Assembly: GCA_903908065.1 (NCBI GenBank)
Contig: CAIVQO010000098.1
Span: forward strand, 62,001 to 126,000
Reading direction: 5' to 3'
Source of the DNA: an uncultured beta proteobacterium
GTDB taxonomy: Bacteria; Pseudomonadota; Gammaproteobacteria; Burkholderiales; Rhodocyclaceae
Length of the DNA stretch: 64,000 bases
Positions within the stretch are counted from its first letter, which is position 1. Every line of letters starts with the position of its first letter. Of this stretch, positions 1-8,118 are shown one piece after another. The notes under the pieces were generated by a model. That model made no database searches and was not told the DNA's origin. It saw only the letters and a program-made list of their open reading frames with translations. The translations under genes were made by a program, and so were the position numbers.

Positions 1-2
1 AG

Positions 3-1892
3 CCGAGTTCAGGTGCCTCTGGTGACCCACTCCGTGCGTTCACCTACGCCAATCTGAGCGGCGCCGAACAAGCTTGGTTCAACCCTGGGCCGGACGCGTG
101 CGTTGGTGCTGCCAATCCCACTCCGACCACCAATCTGAGCCAGTACTGCTCGTTGGGGGGCGTTACCGCCGTACCGGAGATGTCGGCAACCAACCTGGTC
201 AATTTCCTGCGCGGAAACCGTGGCCTGGAACAGGACGGTGAAGTGGGGCATGCCCAGGTATGGCGCCGTCGTTCGCATGTGCTGGGCGATATCGTCAATA
301 CCCAGCCTATCTTCGTCAAGAAGCCAAGTGCTTCCTATATCGATACTGGTTACGACGCGTTCAAGACGGCGCAGGCTGGGCGTAAGCCCCTGGTGCTGGT
401 ATCAGGCCAGGATGGCATGCTGCATGCCATAAATGCCTATTCCGGTACTGTCACCGTGAATGGCACTTCGGTGGGTCCAGGCGAGGAAATGTGGGCCTTC
501 ATACCCACCGAGGCGATGCAGAGTCTGAAATGGTTGGCTGATGCGAATTACGCCCACCGTTTCTATGCCGATGGCCTTATTTCCGTGGGCGACGTCGACT
601 TTGGTAGCAATAACTGGCGGACCATCGCCGTGGGGGGGCTTGGTTCCGGTGGCAATTCGTATTACGCCCTGGATATCACCGATCCCACCGATCCGAAGTT
701 CCTCTGGGAGTTCAGTCATGCCAACCTCGGCAAGACCTTCAGTAACGCGGCCATCACCAAGCTGCCGAGCGGTGAATGGACGGTGCTGTTCACCTCAGGC
801 TACAACAATACGGCCAGCGGAGGCGATGGCGTGGGGTATCTATATGCCGTCAATCCCCAGACTGGCGCGCTGATCACCGGCTTCCCGATGACCAACCTGT
901 CCGGCACGAGCGCTACGCCCAGCAACCTGGGCCGGCTGACGCCGTGGGCTGACCATCCGGCGACCAACAACCTCACCGAGGTTGTATATGCAGGCGATAC
1001 CAACGGCGACCTATGGCGTTTCGACCTGAATCCGTCGGCAACCGGGCATAGCGGTACGGCGGTATTCAAGTTGGCGCATTTCGAAACCGGGGGCGTGGCC
1101 CAGCCGATCACCACCAAGCCAGAGGTAACGCTGCTGGAAGGCAATGTTCGGCTCGTCATGGTTGGTACCGGGAAGTATCTCGAGGTCAGCGACCTGACCA
1201 ACACCTCGGTACAGTCTATCTACGCCATCAAGGACACCATGGGCGCGGCCAACAAGGGAGGCGCAGGCCAGGAAACCTGGGATCCGGTAGCGGATACATT
1301 GCCTAGCGACCCGACCAAGAAGACGTTCTACAAGCGCAAGCTGATCAGTTTCGATACCGATGGTAACCAGATTACCCGCACCGACAGTTTCGGGGTGGTA
1401 ACCGATTACCGGATGGTATGTGCCGGAGCCACATCTACGGTCAGTGCCTCCGGTACCGCCCCGAACAAAACCTACGCCTGCAACAACACTGACCCGGTAA
1501 CGATTGATTATGGAATCTACGGGGGCTGGTATGCCGAGTTGCCTGACTCCGGTGAAAGGGTCAACGTCGATCCCCGCATCGTCCGCGGCACCCTGATCTT
1601 TGCCTCCAACATACCGGGTGCCAGCAGTTGCACCGTGGGCGGTACCGCGTGGTTCAACTTCCTGGATGCGGCGAACGGCATGGCAATCGAGCAGTTCGCA
1701 TCATCCAAGATTTCAGGCGCGCTGGTGGTTGGCCTGACGGTCATTCGCCTGAGTACGGGGGAGTACAAAGCCATCGCCACACGTTCAGACTACAAGCAGG
1801 AAACGCTGTCAGTACCGGTATCGGCAGTCACTGCGGGATCTACCACCTTCCAGAGCAAGCGGGGCCTGTGGCGCGAATTCGAGGCGTACTGA
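3..1892 (+). CDS. pilY1: PilY1-type type IV pilus tip/biogenesis protein, C-terminal part (5' end outside window)
   Basis: The frame is open from the left edge, so the true start lies upstream; about 629 residues are visible. PilY1 family proteins are large secreted or tip-associated factors for type IV pilus biogenesis, adhesion and retraction control. Visible hallmarks are the start of the beta-propeller (GDIVNTQPIFVKKPS), propeller-like repeats such as VSGQDGMLHAINAYSG and LGSGGNSYYALDITDP, and an Asp-rich loop GDTNGDLWRFD near nt 990-1020, which resembles the calcium-binding loop described in PilY1. The C terminus (LWREFEAY) is intact. The usual minor-pilin neighbours would lie to the left. 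A TonB-like gene follows 23 nt downstream instead of a pilin gene. The family assignment is confident; the adhesin specificity is unknown. Confidence 0.9.
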   Translation, partial: PSSGASGDPLRAFTYANLSGAEQAWFNPGPDACVGAANPTPTTNLSQYCSLGGVTAVPEMSATNLVNFLRGNRGLEQDGEVGHAQVWRRRSHVLGDIVNTQPIFVKKPSASYIDTGYDAFKTAQAGRKPLVLVSGQDGMLHAINAYSGTVTVNGTSVGPGEEMWAFIPTEAMQSLKWLADANYAHRFYADGLISVGDVDFGSNNWRTIAVGGLGSGGNSYYALDITDPTDPKFLWEFSHANLGKTFSNAAITKLPSGEWTVLFTSGYNNTASGGDGVGYLYAVNPQTGALITGFPMTNLSGTSATPSNLGRLTPWADHPATNNLTEVVYAGDTNGDLWRFDLNPSATGHSGTAVFKLAHFETGGVAQPITTKPEVTLLEGNVRLVMVGTGKYLEVSDLTNTSVQSIYAIKDTMGAANKGGAGQETWDPVADTLPSDPTKKTFYKRKLISFDTDGNQITRTDSFGVVTDYRMVCAGATSTVSASGTAPNKTYACNNTDPVTIDYGIYGGWYAELPDSGERVNVDPRIVRGTLIFASNIPGASSCTVGGTAWFNFLDAANGMAIEQFASSKISGALVVGLTVIRLSTGEYKAIATRSDYKQETLSVPVSAVTAGSTTFQSKRGLWREFEAY

Positions 1893-1915
1893 GGAAGCTG
1901 CCATCGGTGTGATGA

Positions 1916-2545
1916 ATGCTGTTCATTGACAATGAGGAGGAACAACGCTTTGCGCATGCGCTGCTCGCTTCGATCCTGGTTCATGTCCTGGTGCTCGGCT
2001 ACGTAAAGGGCGTCGAGCCCCTGCGCAAATCTGGGGCCGGCGGCGCGTTGCACGTCAGCTTTCGATCGAGTCCGGTGAACTCTGGTGCCCAAGATCCGGA
2101 ACCTCCGCCCGCCCGGTCCCAGGTGCCGATCAGCCCGGCGATCCTGCAGTCCTTCCCAGCAACCAGCGTTCAGCCGGCCGCGAAAAGCGTTCAACCGGCA
2201 CCCGCCAGAGTGGTGTCGCCCCAGGTTTCGACGCAATCGGTTGCGTCTCCGAGTGCCTCAAGCCCGGTGCGAACCCGTGCAAGGCGAGGCCCCGGAGTAG
2301 TGGATGTGACCTTGCTAATCGGGCCTGACGGACACCCGCAAACCCTGGTCTGGGATGAACTGCCGGCCCTGACGCGGGCCCAGTTTGAGCAACTTGAAAC
2401 CATGATCAAGCAGCAGACCTATGCGTCAACCTCCGGGGCCCGCCTGACGCAGGAAGTCGACGTGTTCGGCATGCTCGGCATCGGGCGACGTGCCCCCAGC
2501 GTGCCGTCGGTGCTTCATGAAGGAGTTCCTCCGATGCCCCAGTAG
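1916..2545 (+). CDS. TonB-like envelope protein with proline-rich spacer
   Basis: This is a 209-residue protein with three parts. Residues about 12-30 form one N-terminal membrane segment (LLASILVHVLVLGYV). Residues about 50-120 are a Pro/Ser/Ala/Val-rich spacer. Residues about 125-190 (VDVTLLIGPDGHPQTLVWDE onward) have the look of a TonB C-terminal alpha/beta domain. Ser19 and His23 in the membrane helix reproduce the S-x3-H spacing that TonB uses to couple to ExbB/ExbD. No exbBD and no TonB-dependent receptor is seen nearby. It lies 23 nt after pilY1 on the same strand and may be cotranscribed. Alternatives are a TolA/FimV-like structural protein or a pilus accessory factor. Confidence 0.6.
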   Translation: MLFIDNEEEQRFAHALLASILVHVLVLGYVKGVEPLRKSGAGGALHVSFRSSPVNSGAQDPEPPPARSQVPISPAILQSFPATSVQPAAKSVQPAPARVVSPQVSTQSVASPSASSPVRTRARRGPGVVDVTLLIGPDGHPQTLVWDELPALTRAQFEQLETMIKQQTYASTSGARLTQEVDVFGMLGIGRRAPSVPSVLHEGVPPMPQ

Positions 2546-2602
2546 ATGGGGCATAAAAATATTCAAACAGCGGCGGCCCTGAGCTTGGCTATGCTTGTCG
2601 CC

Positions 2603-4078
2603 ATGACCCAATGGCTGACCCTTTCCCGCGCTGCCCACCTGCTCGGCATTTCGCGCGTGGCGCTGCAAAAGCGCATCCGCGATGGCGAACTGCCGTCCTT
2701 CGATGGCATGGTGGATGCAGACCAACTGCAACGCGCCTGGCCGCAGCTCGACCTTGATGACTCGGGCAGCTTTGAAAAGACCCGCGCCATTCGCGAGGAC
2801 GCGTTTGCCAAACGTCTGCGCGAACGCGTGCTGCCTTCGCAGGAGGCACTGGCGCAGCGGGTGTTTGCTCAGAGCCAGGAACTGGCCGAACTGCAGCGTA
2901 CCCTGACTCGTTACCATCGGCTGATCGACGACCTGCGCCTTCGTCTCGAGAGCTTGCCGCCGTCGCTGGCGGGCAATCTCGGGGCCCTGGTCGATGAGGG
3001 CCTGGCGGAGGCGATCTCGCTGCCGCCCCCGGCGGAGGACCTGCGCGCGCTCGATGCTATGCTGAGGGTCATGTCGGCCCACGTTACGGTCAAGCCTTCC
3101 GGTCGCGAGTTCTTCGTCGAAGGTTCGGAAACCCTGCTCAAGGCGGCGCTGCGCGCCGGCCTGGCCCCCAATTACGGCTGCGGCAACGGCAATTGCGGCC
3201 TGTGCAAGGCGCGCGTCGTGGCGGGAGAGGCGCGCGCCGTGGCGCCGTCCGACTATCGTTTTTCCGAAGCCGAAAAGGCGCAGAACCATGTCCTGATGTG
3301 CACCTGTACGGTGCACAGTTCCGATCTGGTGCTCGAAGTGCTGGAAGCCGGGCTGCCCGAAGACATCCCCGAGCAGCGCATCGTGACCAAGCTGCGCGCC
3401 GTCGACATGCTGCCCGACGACGTCCTGCGCTTGCACCTGCAGACGCCGCGCAGCAACCGCCTGCGCTTTCTGGCCGGCCAGCGCGTGACACTGGGACTCC
3501 CCGCCGGCGTGGCCAGCGCCAGCGACCTGCACGCAGAGTTGCCAGTGGCCAGTTGCCCCTGCGATGACCGCAACCTGATTTTCCATGTTCGCCGTCCCGC
3601 CAGCGCCGACTTTCAGGACGGCGGTTCCGGAGCGCTCGCCGCCGCCCTGTTTGCAGGCGGCATCAAGCCCGGTGCCGAAGTTTCGGTCTGGGGCCCCTGG
3701 GGCCGCTTCGTGCTGGAACGCGAATCCGCACGCCCGCTCGTTTTCATCGCGATCGACGAGGGGTTCGCACCGATCAACAGCTTGATCGAGCACGCCATCG
3801 CCGTCGATGCGGCGGAATCGATCACGCTTTACTGGGCCGCCTCGCGCCCCGATGGGCAGTACCTGCCGAACCAGTGCCGTGCCTGGGCGGCGGCGCTCGA
3901 TGAATTCCACTATCGGCCCGTCGATCTCGCCGCACTCGATGGCGCGCTGGCGTCGGATGAGGGCGTGAAGGGGGCCGACATCTACCTTGCCGGCCCGGCC
4001 AGGTTGGTCGACGGCCTGGCGCAGGTAATGCTCGCGCGAGGCCTGCCGGCAGCGCAACTGCATGTCGAGGCCTTGTAA
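2603..4078 (+). CDS. Fusion of N-terminal helix-turn-helix-like domain, 2Fe-2S ferredoxin and flavin reductase domain
   Basis: The start chosen is ATG 2603 (MTQWLTLSRAAHLLGISRVA). The in-frame ATGs at 2546 and 2591 add a segment that does not match the domain, and a TATGCT hexamer lies 7 nt before 2603. Residues about 1-45 look like an excisionase/MerR-type helix-turn-helix, followed by a charged, probably coiled-coil stretch to about residue 130. Cys193, Cys198, Cys201 and Cys233 form the C-x4-C-x2-C...C signature of plant-type ferredoxins. The remaining residues, about 250-491, resemble ferredoxin-NADP reductase/oxygenase-reductase modules. Electron transfer is the family function; the DNA-binding-like N terminus makes a redox-responsive regulator conceivable (inference). 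It heads a same-strand cluster running to 6182. Confidence 0.75.
   Translation: MTQWLTLSRAAHLLGISRVALQKRIRDGELPSFDGMVDADQLQRAWPQLDLDDSGSFEKTRAIREDAFAKRLRERVLPSQEALAQRVFAQSQELAELQRTLTRYHRLIDDLRLRLESLPPSLAGNLGALVDEGLAEAISLPPPAEDLRALDAMLRVMSAHVTVKPSGREFFVEGSETLLKAALRAGLAPNYGCGNGNCGLCKARVVAGEARAVAPSDYRFSEAEKAQNHVLMCTCTVHSSDLVLEVLEAGLPEDIPEQRIVTKLRAVDMLPDDVLRLHLQTPRSNRLRFLAGQRVTLGLPAGVASASDLHAELPVASCPCDDRNLIFHVRRPASADFQDGGSGALAAALFAGGIKPGAEVSVWGPWGRFVLERESARPLVFIAIDEGFAPINSLIEHAIAVDAAESITLYWAASRPDGQYLPNQCRAWAAALDEFHYRPVDLAALDGALASDEGVKGADIYLAGPARLVDGLAQVMLARGLPAAQLHVEAL
3590..3614 (-). repeat. Dispersed 25-bp repeat, copy A
   Basis: Minus-strand reading is GAAAGTCGGCGCTGG then CGGGACGGCG. It lies inside the ferredoxin-reductase fusion, antisense to the gene. 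The core AAAGTCGGCGCYGG is exact; the 3' third diverges slightly. Confidence 0.5.
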
Positions 4079-4081
4079 TCC

Positions 4082-4450
4082 ATGACCACGCCACGACGCA
4101 GCATTCCCATACTGCCGCAGGGCGAGGATCCGGCGCTGGAGGCCTGCGCAGCCGCCGAAGCGTTTGCCTTGATGGTGCTGGGCGACAGCATGGCCCCGGA
4201 ATTCGTCGAAGGCGAGATCATCCTGATCGAGCCCGAGGGTCTGGCCACCGACGGTTCCTTTGTCCTGGCCCAGCTCGATGGCGAATGGATCTTCCGCCAG
4301 CTGGTGCGCCATGGCGAGGCCTGGCGCCTGCAGGCCTTGAATCCTGCCTACCCGGCGGCAGATATCGTCGACCTGGCGCCGATCAAGGGCGTGATCATCC
4401 AGAAATCCCAGCCTGGCCGGCGCAAGGCCAGCAAGCGCTACGTCGAATAG
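4082..4450 (+). CDS. S24/LexA-like C-terminal domain protein, probably without peptidase activity
   Basis: This 122-residue protein begins 3 nt after the preceding stop. It matches the LexA/UmuD (S24) fold core without a DNA-binding domain. GDSMAPEFVEGEIILI carries the nucleophile Ser36 in its normal context. The segment LAQLDGEWIFRQLV aligns with the usual GE-x-x-V-K-R-L motif, but the catalytic Lys position is Arg72. General-base activity is therefore doubtful, and a binding or dimerisation role is more likely (inference). Its position directly behind the ferredoxin-reductase fusion suggests they work together; the missing repressor half might be supplied by that fusion's N-terminal domain. 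Confidence 0.7.
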   Translation: MTTPRRSIPILPQGEDPALEACAAAEAFALMVLGDSMAPEFVEGEIILIEPEGLATDGSFVLAQLDGEWIFRQLVRHGEAWRLQALNPAYPAADIVDLAPIKGVIIQKSQPGRRKASKRYVE

Positions 4451-4462
4451 GAAACATCCGCG

Positions 4463-4696
4463 ATGCCTTACTACATCTACCGCGTCACACCCCTCGGCCC
4501 GATCCGGCAACTGAACAAGCTTGCCCAGTTCGACGTCTTCAAGGAAGCCTCCAACGAAGCCAAGCGCCTGCGCCGAGAAACCGATTTGTCCCCTGGCGAG
4601 GCGATCAAGACCATGTTCGCCGCCAACGAGCTGGAAGCCGAGGAACTGCTCAATCAGCCGCCGAAGGAAGACCTCACCACCGGCGAGGATTACTAG
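4463..4696 (+). CDS. Small conserved hypothetical protein
   Basis: This is a soluble, charged protein of 77 residues starting MPYYIYRVTPLGPIRQL, with an acidic C terminus (EDLTTGEDY). It has no membrane segment, cysteine or known motif. It lies 12 nt after the S24-like gene and just before the next two genes, so it is very likely cotranscribed. I do not recognise a function. The reading frame is well separated from its neighbours and has the codon bias of the region, which supports it as real. Confidence 0.65.
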   Translation: MPYYIYRVTPLGPIRQLNKLAQFDVFKEASNEAKRLRRETDLSPGEAIKTMFAANELEAEELLNQPPKEDLTTGEDY

Positions 4697-4704
4697 GGCG
4701 GGTC

Positions 4705-5154
4705 GTGGACGAAACCGCCTACCGCAGCGCCAAGGGCGAGATCAATCGCCTGCCTTGCGTGTTCGAGCGCGCCTTGCTGGCGCGTAATGCGGTGTGCGAA
4801 CTGGCGATGGCGCACCAGATCGCGGAACGGGAGACCTTTGCCTGCTCGCAATCGGCGGCCCATCGCGAGTGCCAACAGCTGGCAGAACTGTTGCGCCAGA
4901 AATCGGCCTTTGCCCTCGGCATTACCGATACGCAGCGCATCCTGCCGCACGCCATGATGATGAAGATCCAGTGCGGCGGCCTGCTGGGCATGAAATCGGT
5001 GTTCGATCCGGAAGCGCTGGCGCCTAACGTGCGTCGCCTGTTGCGCCTCGCATGCGAGCAGCACGGCGAGCTGGAGGCGCTGCCCTTCTCCGAGATCGTC
5101 AAGGGCGTCGCCGCCTGGAAGCCGCGCCGGCGACACGGCGGGCCAGCACCATGA
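4705..5154 (+). CDS. Conserved hypothetical protein with several cysteines
   Basis: The GTG at 4705 is the best start because the frame upstream runs through the preceding genes; this gives 149 residues (MDETAYRSAKGEINRL at the start). Cysteines occur in CVFERALLARNAVC, FACSQSAAHREC and KIQCGGLLG. The pattern could fit metal or cluster binding but matches no motif I can name. The stop overlaps the next start as ATGA (5151-5154), which indicates translational coupling with the following protein. Together with the ferredoxin-type gene upstream, a redox-related role is plausible but not shown. Confidence 0.6.
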   Translation: MDETAYRSAKGEINRLPCVFERALLARNAVCELAMAHQIAERETFACSQSAAHRECQQLAELLRQKSAFALGITDTQRILPHAMMMKIQCGGLLGMKSVFDPEALAPNVRRLLRLACEQHGELEALPFSEIVKGVAAWKPRRRHGGPAP

Positions 5155-6182
5155 TCGCCGGCATGGCGGCCCTGGTGGGCGCGGTGCAGACCAACTGCGA
5201 CATTGCCGACGCGCGCCATGCGCGCGATGTCAGCTTGTGCACCTACCTGCTCGGCATGCGCGAGTTCTATCGCTGGGAACACCAGCTGCCCCATGGCGTG
5301 GCGCCGCCGCGGGAAGACGTCGGGCGCTGGATTGCGGCACGCGAGCAGCGCTGGGAGCGCATCGCCGAGGACGACTTTGTCGCCTTGCCGGTCGCCGGTC
5401 AGGCGCTCGATCCCTTTGACGCCGATGGCGTGAATGCCGCGCTGGCCGGCAGCGGCCTGGTTTATGGGGCTGGCATCGGCCGCTTCCGCAAGCCGCATTT
5501 CTTCCTCGGCGAGCTGGCACGCGAGGAGCGCCGCGGCGATGCGCGCCTGCTGGTCTGCGGCTGCGAATATGCGCGTGACGTCGCCGCGATTCCGGCCGCT
5601 TCGCAAGGCGCGACGCTGATCGTGCGGCGCGAGGCTCTGCGCCAGTGGCTGTGGGAAAAGGCGGAGGGCTGGAACCAGAAGCAGCAGGACGGTGCGCTCA
5701 AGTCGGCCTTGCTGGCCTACGGCTATGACGTCGATCCGCAGGGCGCGATCGAGCGCATGACCGAAAGCGAGATCGCCACCCTGGTACTCCACGAGGAAGG
5801 CGAAATCGCCGCCGGCCGCCTGCTTGGTGCCGACTGGCAGGCCAAAATCGCAGGCTTTGGCGGCAAGCGCGCGGAAATCTTCGCCCGCGCCATCAAGGAC
5901 AACCTGGCGGATTGCCTGGTCACGCTGCCCGAGCTGGCATGCCGCGAATCGAACGATTCGCTGCATTTCTGGTTTTCGACCTTCGATGGCCTGCGGCGCG
6001 AGATGTTTCCGCAACTGCAGGCGGCCTATGCCGCAAAAGTCGGCGCCGGCGACACGGTGGCCATGCTGGCGGCGGTGGCGTCCGGACAGGCGCATTTCTC
6101 CGCGCTGGGCAAGCGCCTGCTCGCCATGGACGAGAGCGCCATCGAGGCGCTCTCGCACGAGGTCGGCAGCATCGCCCTGTAG
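5151..6182 (+). CDS. Conserved hypothetical protein, about 343 residues
   Basis: It starts at the ATG that overlaps the previous stop (ATGA). The N terminus (GAVQTNCDIADARHARDVSL, then CTYLLGMREFYRWE) looks strongly conserved and resembles an uncharacterised bacterial family seen in anaerobes and betaproteobacteria; I cannot confirm the family name. Later stretches include GRFRKPHFFLGEL and a His/Phe-rich segment NDSLHFWFSTFDGLRREMF. It has no signal peptide or membrane helix, so it is probably cytoplasmic. It is the last gene of the cluster begun at 2603. A copy of the dispersed 25-bp repeat lies in its 3' part (6035-6059), encoding the KVGAGDTV segment. Confidence 0.65.
   Translation: MIAGMAALVGAVQTNCDIADARHARDVSLCTYLLGMREFYRWEHQLPHGVAPPREDVGRWIAAREQRWERIAEDDFVALPVAGQALDPFDADGVNAALAGSGLVYGAGIGRFRKPHFFLGELAREERRGDARLLVCGCEYARDVAAIPAASQGATLIVRREALRQWLWEKAEGWNQKQQDGALKSALLAYGYDVDPQGAIERMTESEIATLVLHEEGEIAAGRLLGADWQAKIAGFGGKRAEIFARAIKDNLADCLVTLPELACRESNDSLHFWFSTFDGLRREMFPQLQAAYAAKVGAGDTVAMLAAVASGQAHFSALGKRLLAMDESAIEALSHEVGSIAL
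6035..6059 (+). repeat. Dispersed 25-bp repeat, copy B
   Basis: Reads AAAAGTCGGCGCCGG then CGACACGGTG, sense within the 5151-6182 gene, where it encodes KVGAGDTV. That peptide is common in high-GC genomes, so a chance match is possible for this copy. Confidence 0.45.
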
Positions 6183-6205
6183 GTTTCGCCGCCGGAGCGC
6201 CCGGC

Positions 6206-6772
6206 TTATTCCTTGATGGCTTCGACGGCGATGTTGATCTTCACCTCGTCGCTGACGTAGGGCACGTTCTTCCCCATGTTGAATTCGGAGCGCTTGACGG
6301 TGGTCGAAGCGTTGGCGCCGATGGCGTCCTTCTTCAGCATCGGGTGCGGCATGGCGTGGAAGGAGGTCACCGTCAGCGTCACCGGCTTGCTCACGCCCTT
6401 GATCGTCAGGGTGCCTTCGATCGCCACCGGCTTGTCGCCGTCGAACTTCACGGCCGTCGACTTGAAGCCGATGCTGGGAAATTTCTCGGTGTGGAAATAG
6501 TCTTCGGCCTGGATGTGCTGGTTGAACAGCGCATAGCCGGTATTAATCGACTTGGCGTCGATCGTCACATCGACCGAGCCGGTCTTGGCCGCCCGATCCA
6601 GCACGATCTTGCCGCTGGTCTTGTCGAAACGCTGGACTTGGTTCGAGTAGCCGAAATGGCTGTACTCGAAGCGCGGGTAGGTGTGGGTGGGCTCGACGTT
6701 GAAGGTTTCGGGGGCAGCGAAACTGGCGGCCGAGATGGCGGACAGGGCGGTGGCAAGGATCAGCTTGTTCAT
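6206..6772 (-). CDS. YceI-family periplasmic protein
   Basis: This 188-residue protein has a clear signal peptide (MNKLILATALSAISAASFAA). The YceI lipocalin-like barrel follows, with FNVEPTHTYPRFEYSHFGYS at the start and FKSTAVKFDGDKPVAIEGTL and IKGVSKPVTLTV in the body. YceI proteins are secreted and bind isoprenoid-type lipids; some act with cytochrome b561 partners. It lies 24 nt downstream of a second YceI gene and a cytochrome b561 gene on the same strand, matching the b561-yceI association known in proteobacteria. The substrate is unknown. Confidence 0.9.
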   Translation of the reverse strand: MNKLILATALSAISAASFAAPETFNVEPTHTYPRFEYSHFGYSNQVQRFDKTSGKIVLDRAAKTGSVDVTIDAKSINTGYALFNQHIQAEDYFHTEKFPSIGFKSTAVKFDGDKPVAIEGTLTIKGVSKPVTLTVTSFHAMPHPMLKKDAIGANASTTVKRSEFNMGKNVPYVSDEVKINIAVEAIKE

Positions 6773-6796
6773 GGGTTTTCTCCTGGGTGGATGGGG

Positions 6797-7360
6797 TTAC
6801 TTGCTGGATGCGACAAGGCGGAACTTGATCTGGATTTCATTGGCGACGGTGCCGAAGTCGGCCCAGATGCCGTCGCCGATGGCGTAGTCGGCGCGCTTCA
6901 AAACCAGGCTGCCGTCGAAGCTGGCGCTGTTGCCCTGCTGGGTGACCGTGACCGGCGTGGCGAGATCGAGGGTCTTGCCCTTGATGCTCATCTTGCCCGC
7001 CACCTCGTAGCGATTGTTGCCCAAGGGCTTTACCGAACTAGTGACGAACTTCGCCACCGGAAACTGTTTGGTGTTGAACCAGGCCTTGCCGGCGACTTCA
7101 TCGTTCGCATCCTTCGAGCCGGCGTCGATGCTGGCCAGGTCGATTTCGAATTCGGCCTTGGTGGCGGCAGGTTGGGCGGGGTCGAAGGCGATTTTCGCGC
7201 GGAAGCTCTTGAACTGGCCGTCAACCGGCAGGTTCATCTGCTTGTACACGAAGGACAGCGAACTCTTCGCTGCCTGGAACTGCGTGTATTCGACGGCGTG
7301 GGCCGGTGCGGCGGTCAGCAGGCTGGCGATGAGCGCGAGGCTCGACAGGGTGGTTCTCAT
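6797..7360 (-). CDS. YceI-family periplasmic protein (second paralogue)
   Basis: It has 187 residues, taking the ATG at 7360 that overlaps the cytochrome b561 stop as ATGA and is followed by a signal peptide (MRTTLSSLALIASLLTAAPA then HA). YceI features include AKSSLSFVYKQMNLPVDGQF, WFNTKQFPVAKFVTSSVKPL and ISIKG-like MSIKGKTLDLATPVTV. It is diverged from the neighbouring 6206-6772 paralogue, so the pair is not a recent duplication. It is translationally coupled to the cytochrome upstream, which suggests one membrane or periplasmic redox-linked unit. Confidence 0.9.
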   Translation of the reverse strand: MRTTLSSLALIASLLTAAPAHAVEYTQFQAAKSSLSFVYKQMNLPVDGQFKSFRAKIAFDPAQPAATKAEFEIDLASIDAGSKDANDEVAGKAWFNTKQFPVAKFVTSSVKPLGNNRYEVAGKMSIKGKTLDLATPVTVTQQGNSASFDGSLVLKRADYAIGDGIWADFGTVANEIQIKFRLVASSK

Positions 7361-7929
7361 TGTTTGGCTCCGCGGTGGGCAAGGAAGGGCAGCATTCGCG
7401 TCAGGACATCGTCGCGGTCGATCAGGTGATGCTTGATGGCGGCACCGGCATGCGCCAGGACTAGGCCGGCCATGCTGAAGTTGAGCAGCATGTGCACCTG
7501 TTGCAGCAGGTCGCCGAGTTCGCTGTCTTTTTGCAGCAGGTCGGGCAGGGGTAGCACGCCAAACCAGACGGTCTGGAAGCCTTTGGCCGAACTCATCAGC
7601 CACCCCGACACGGGCACCGCGAACATCAGCAGGTAGAGCAGGTGGTGGGTTCCTTCCGCCAACCGTGCCTGCCAGCGCGGCATTCCTGCCGGCAGGGCCG
7701 GCGGACGATGGCCGAGGCGCCACACCAGGCGCAGGATCACGAACAGGAAGATGCTGACGCCGGCCCACTTGTGCCACGAATAGAGCTTCAGCTTCTGCGG
7801 TGAAAGCGGCAGCTCGTGCATGTAGATGCCCAGCCCGAAGGTGCCGACCAGGGCAAGGGCGATCAGCCAGTGCAGGCCGATGGCAGTGCGGGTATAGGCG
7901 GAAGCCGGCAGGCTGTCAGGGAAGCTCAT
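7357..7929 (-). CDS. Cytochrome b561-type di-haem membrane protein
   Basis: It has 190 residues with the start at ATG 7929 (MSFPDSLPASAYTRTAIGLH). Four membrane helices are evident, with candidate haem ligands in GLHWLIALALVG, YSWHKWAGVSIF, EGTHHLLYLLMFAVPVSGW and QVHMLLNFSMAGLVLAHAGA. The bacterial b561 family moves electrons between quinones and periplasmic acceptors. It is the first gene of a three-gene minus-strand operon with two YceI proteins; its stop overlaps the next start. A 225-bp gap separates it from the divergent hyi gene. Confidence 0.88.
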   Translation of the reverse strand: MSFPDSLPASAYTRTAIGLHWLIALALVGTFGLGIYMHELPLSPQKLKLYSWHKWAGVSIFLFVILRLVWRLGHRPPALPAGMPRWQARLAEGTHHLLYLLMFAVPVSGWLMSSAKGFQTVWFGVLPLPDLLQKDSELGDLLQQVHMLLNFSMAGLVLAHAGAAIKHHLIDRDDVLTRMLPFLAHRGAKQ

Positions 7930-8118
7930 GATCGGTCGTTGCACGTATGCTGTTTGCGAGAGCCGAACTTTACGTGGATCGACGCGCCGGAAAAATCCTT
8001 GCGACTTCAATTGATTGCTGCGCTGTCGGCAACAATAAAAGTTCGTGCCCAAGGAACTATTTCGGATCGGAAAGCTCGACCATGATGTATTCATGGGCAT
8101 ATCCACCAAGAGTGTTCC

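Noticed and set aside
2426..4510. A 694-codon open frame on the minus strand opposite the ferredoxin-reductase fusion
   Set aside because: High-GC shadow of well-supported plus-strand genes; composition is Arg/Gly/Ala-rich with no domain.
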